From Acidobacteriaceae bacterium (lineage in GTDB: Bacteria; Acidobacteriota; Terriglobia; Terriglobales; Acidobacteriaceae): a stretch of DNA of 7,385 nt. A model generated the notes under the pieces. That model had not been told where the DNA came from. It was given only the letters and a program-made list of their open reading frames with translations, and searched no databases. Positions 5,332 through 7,385 of the stretch are shown here, one piece after another (positions within the stretch are counted from its first letter, which is position 1; each line of letters opens with the position of its first letter). The position numbers were made by a program, and so were the translations under genes. The DNA is taken from the NCBI GenBank assembly GCA_003140655.1, contig PLKR01000589.1:1-7385 (forward strand), given 5' to 3'.

Positions 5332-6528
5332 TTGCCCATCGGAACCGCGTTTCACGAAAGAACTTTTCCGCTTTGCCATAGCCTGAATTATCGCGAATGG
5401 TCGGGTTACTACACGGTCAGCGTGTACGAAGTGCATCATGAGCACGAGTACAACGCCATCCGAAATGCCGCGGCGCTCATCGATATCTCGCCGCTCTATA
5501 AGTATTTGGTCACCGGGAAAGACGCGACTCGACTGGTGAACCGCGTGATCACGCGCGATATTAATAAGGTGAAAGTGGGGCAAGTGATTTACTGCTGCTG
5601 GTGCGATGAAGAGGGCAAGGTTATCGACGACGGGACGATTTCGCGGCTGGAGGAAAACGTTTATCGCTGGACGGCTGCCGACCCAAGCCTGCGCTGGTTC
5701 CGGCAAAATGGTCTGAACATGGACGTGCAGGTCGAAGACATCTCCGAAAAGGCAGCGGCGCTTGCTTTGCAGGGGCCGACTTCCGCAAAACTCTTGAAGA
5801 TGGTCGCTGATGCCGACATCGCGAACCTGAAGTATTTCCGCGTGACCCATGGGAAGATTGCGGGCGTGCCCGTCGACATTTCGCGGACGGGCTACACCGG
5901 CGACCTGGGATATGAAATTTGGGTTCCGTGGAACGATGCGGTGAAGGTGTGGGATGCGTTGGCGAAGGAAGGCAGGCAGTTTGATCTGCATGCTGCGGGC
6001 ATGCTGGCGCTGGACGTCGCGCGCGTGGAGGCGGGTTTGCTGCTGATTGAAGTGGACTACAGCAGTTCGAAGAAGGCGTTGATTCCGTCGCAGAAGTATT
6101 CGCCCTATGAGCTGGGCTTCGCCAAGATGGTGCATCTGGAGAAGGAAAATTTTATTGGTAAGCGGGCGCTGGAGCGGGATGCGAAGAATGGTGTGCCGCG
6201 GCAGCTCGTGGGCGTGGAAGTCGATTGGACCGATGTGGAAGCGCTCTATGAAACGTTTGGCCTCACGCCGGCTGCACCGAGCCAGGCTTCCCGCGTAGCA
6301 GTGCCTTTGTACTCCGGAGAAAAGCAGGTTGGCAAGGCTACAACGACGAGTTGGTCGCCGATCCTAAAGAAGATGATCGCGCTGGCCAGCGTGGAGACCG
6401 AGCACTCGAAGCTGGGAACGCCGTTGCAGATGGAGATCACGATTGAGGCGATTCGGCTGAAGACGAACGTGAAGGTGGCTGGCCTGCCGTTCTTTAATCC
6501 GGCACGGAAAACGGCGAGTCCGGTGTAG
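5332..6528 (+). CDS. GcvT-like aminomethyltransferase family protein (divergent)
   Basis: This is a 398-residue protein with the two-part GcvT layout: an N-terminal folate-binding fold and a C-terminal barrel from about residue 285. Visible family features are VIDDG (97-101, at the position of the conserved aspartate of GcvT), LALQGPTSAKLL (144-155), RTGYTGDLGYEIWVP (185-199), LDVARVEAGLLL (227-238) and ENFIGKRAL (272-280). The classical N-terminal 'DVSHM' of glycine-cleavage T protein is replaced by DISPL (51-55). No gcvH, gcvP or lipoate genes are near, so this may not be the glycine-cleavage enzyme. Relatives transfer one-carbon units to tetrahydrofolate from various methylated amines. The start is TTG at 5332 with AGGGAG upstream and a promoter at 5251-5279; a TTG at 5251 would add 27 unlikely residues. 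It is transcribed away from the sorting operon and is probably monocistronic. Confidence 0.9.
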   Translation: MPIGTAFHERTFPLCHSLNYREWSGYYTVSVYEVHHEHEYNAIRNAAALIDISPLYKYLVTGKDATRLVNRVITRDINKVKVGQVIYCCWCDEEGKVIDDGTISRLEENVYRWTAADPSLRWFRQNGLNMDVQVEDISEKAAALALQGPTSAKLLKMVADADIANLKYFRVTHGKIAGVPVDISRTGYTGDLGYEIWVPWNDAVKVWDALAKEGRQFDLHAAGMLALDVARVEAGLLLIEVDYSSSKKALIPSQKYSPYELGFAKMVHLEKENFIGKRALERDAKNGVPRQLVGVEVDWTDVEALYETFGLTPAAPSQASRVAVPLYSGEKQVGKATTTSWSPILKKMIALASVETEHSKLGTPLQMEITIEAIRLKTNVKVAGLPFFNPARKTASPV

Positions 6529-6531
6529 CCT

Positions 6532-6858
6532 GAGCCTAGTTGCGGCCCGCGCATCGGGAAATCTGACAGTGGGTGGGACGTTCGCCGCTGGCGGAAGCTT
6601 CACGATCGCGGGCGATGGGACGGGTGGCATTCTAACGGCGTGATCTTCAGCCGCTCATTCAGTGGTCCAGTGACTTGGACCGAAATATCGAGTTCGCGGT
6701 CGAACGGTTCCATCTGTTACGTCCTGTCTGGTGCTATCTCAGGCACTTGGTAAAATGGGACGACCGTAAATGGCGCTACCGCGCAGATTACCTTTAGAGC
6801 TGGCAAGAGCGGGTTTACCGGATCGGTGACCCTGGGCAGCTACGGTTCCCGAGCCTAG
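6532..6858. repeat. 8-bp direct repeat GAGCCTAG bracketing the remnant
   Basis: GAGCCTAG occurs at 6532-6539, four bases after the GcvT-like stop, and again at 6851-6858, three bases before the ATPase ATG. The pair encloses almost exactly the decayed fragment. It could be a target-site duplication, the scar of a short-homology rearrangement, or coincidence. No terminal inverted repeats are evident. Confidence 0.4.
6748..6756 (+). promoter_or_regulatory. Candidate extended -10 promoter for the ATPase gene
   Basis: TGGTAAAAT fits the TGnTATAAT extended -10 form with one mismatch. The best -35 at a 17-base distance (CTGGTG) is poor. Transcription would start near 6763, about 100 bases before the ATPase ATG. 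The motif overlaps the premature TAA of the remnant, so the same bases may now serve as a promoter. Confidence 0.25.
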
Positions 6859-6861
6859 ACC

Positions 6862-7385
6862 ATGTACAAAGAGTTTTACGGCCTGCGGGCGAATCCGTTC
6901 AACGTCAACCCCGACCCGCGTTTCCTTTTCTTGACGCGGCACACCGAGGAGGCACTGGCTTGCCTGACCTATGGCATCCAGAGCCGCAAAGGGTTTGTGC
7001 TGCTGACTGGGGAAGTGGGGACGGGCAAGACCACGCTCATCAACAAGCTGCTGGAATGGTTGCGTCTGCAGCAGGTGGCGACAGCGTTCATTTTCAACTC
7101 GCGGCTGAACACGCCACAGTTTCTGGATTATCTGCTGGCGGACTTCAACATCCCATGCGACTCCAAGGTCAAAAGCCAGATCCTGCTGCGGCTCTACAAC
7201 TGGCTGCTGGATCGCTACCGGGCGGGCGAGACGGCGGTGCTCATCGTAGATGAGGCGCAGAGCCTGAGCGATGAGGTGCTGGAAGAGATCCGCATGCTTA
7301 CCAACCTGGAGACCTTCACGGAAAAGCTGCTCCAGATCGTACTCGTGGGCCAGCCCGAACTGGAGCAGAAGCTGAAGCAGCCGCA
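6862..7385 (+). CDS. ExeA-like / PEP-CTERM-locus-type AAA ATPase (N-terminal part, cut by window edge)
   Basis: From ATG 6862 the frame stays open for 174 codons to the window edge. The N-terminus MYKEFYGLRANPFNVNPDPR is the typical opening of ExeA/GspA-like secretion ATPases and of the ATPases found in PEP-CTERM/exopolysaccharide loci (TIGR03015-like). The P-loop is GEVGTGKT (50-57), the Walker B region AVLIVDEAQ (125-133), and a sensor-type strand IVLVGQPEL lies at 159-167. Known relatives are inner-membrane-associated ATPases that help assemble secretion or polysaccharide-export machinery; full length is usually about 270 residues or more. No good Shine-Dalgarno precedes the ATG. A stop (TAG 6856-6858) lies one codon upstream in frame, so no longer start exists. 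A role with the nearby exosortase is possible, but ExeA-like proteins also occur with type II or IV systems, and the missing downstream genes would decide. Confidence 0.92.
   Translation, partial: MYKEFYGLRANPFNVNPDPRFLFLTRHTEEALACLTYGIQSRKGFVLLTGEVGTGKTTLINKLLEWLRLQQVATAFIFNSRLNTPQFLDYLLADFNIPCDSKVKSQILLRLYNWLLDRYRAGETAVLIVDEAQSLSDEVLEEIRMLTNLETFTEKLLQIVLVGQPELEQKLKQP

Larger units (their letters stand above)
6530..6858 (+). pseudogene. Decayed C-terminal fragment of a secreted beta-rich protein
   Basis: Codons from about 6530 read ASGNLTVGGTFAAGGSFTIA and continue to a TGA at 6641. From 6634 the next frame continues the same style (NGVIFS, FSGPVTWTEIS, YVLSGAISGTW) to a TAA at 6751, and then, in the same frame, NGTTVNGATAQITFRAGKSG to TAG 6856. 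Restoring one base near 6632 gives GGIPNGVIFS across the break. The TAA sits where SGTW-x-NGTT would need one residue. So one single-base deletion and one nonsense change disrupt an otherwise continuous glycine-, threonine- and serine-rich beta-strand pattern. It resembles, from memory, the C-terminal part of acidobacterial extracellular PEP-CTERM proteins. The N-terminal part is missing and no PEP-CTERM tail is present. There is no sign that it is translated. The left boundary is approximate. Confidence 0.65.

Noticed and set aside
5317..6135. Long open frame of 272 codons on the minus strand
   Set aside because: It lies entirely antisense to the well-supported GcvT-like gene, shows no family features, and is rich in His and Arg as expected from complementing a GC-rich coding strand.
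6692..6705. Small stem GTTCG-CGGT-CGAAC
   Set aside because: A five-base stem inside the decayed coding fragment, easily due to chance.

Overview
The window looks like a chromosomal segment from a moderately GC-rich, exosortase-bearing Gram-negative bacterium. An acidobacterium of the Terriglobia type is the best guess, because the ExeA-like ATPase, the exosortase operon and the decayed secreted-protein remnant all resemble proteins I associate with that group. This assignment is from memory of families, not from a search. I see no tRNA, rRNA, CRISPR array, phage gene or transposase.

Layout: (1) Positions 1-2067, minus strand: two tandem FAD-dependent oxidoreductases of the phytoene-dehydrogenase/PYROXD2 type. 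The first-transcribed gene is complete (469-2067). The second starts one base after its stop and runs off the left edge (1-467). A sigma70-like promoter and a perfect 8-bp-stem hairpin lie in the roughly 350-bp gap upstream. (2) Positions 2424-4842, minus strand: a compact three-gene protein-sorting operon, transcribed as PEP-CTERM substrate (3976-4842), exosortase (3071-3973), then EpsI-family protein (2424-3074). The junctions are a 2-base gap and a 4-base GTGA overlap. (3) Positions 4843-5331: a divergent intergenic region with repeats near the sorting operon and a good sigma70-like promoter facing right. (4) Positions 5332-6528, plus strand: a divergent GcvT-like aminomethyltransferase-family protein. 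(5) Positions 6530-6858, plus strand: a decayed fragment of a secreted, beta-rich protein with one apparent single-base deletion and one in-frame stop, bracketed by an 8-bp direct repeat. (6) Positions 6862-7385, plus strand: the N-terminal part of an ExeA/PEP-CTERM-locus type AAA ATPase, cut by the right edge.

The main functional unit is the sorting operon. A protein with a classical C-terminal PEP-hydrophobic-basic tail is encoded directly upstream of an exosortase with its Cys/Arg/His triad and an EpsI-family partner, which suggests a dedicated one-substrate sorting system. The middle domain of the substrate (about residues 93-188) is one I cannot assign to a function. The oxidoreductases and the GcvT-like protein flank this operon. 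They could form a folate-linked demethylation or amine-oxidation set split by it, but that is inference.

Three track-style starts were revised or noted. The exosortase start is moved from TTG 4009 to ATG 3973, the GcvT-like start from TTG 5251 (which is the -35 box of a promoter) to TTG 5332, and the EpsI and PEP-CTERM genes start with GTG.
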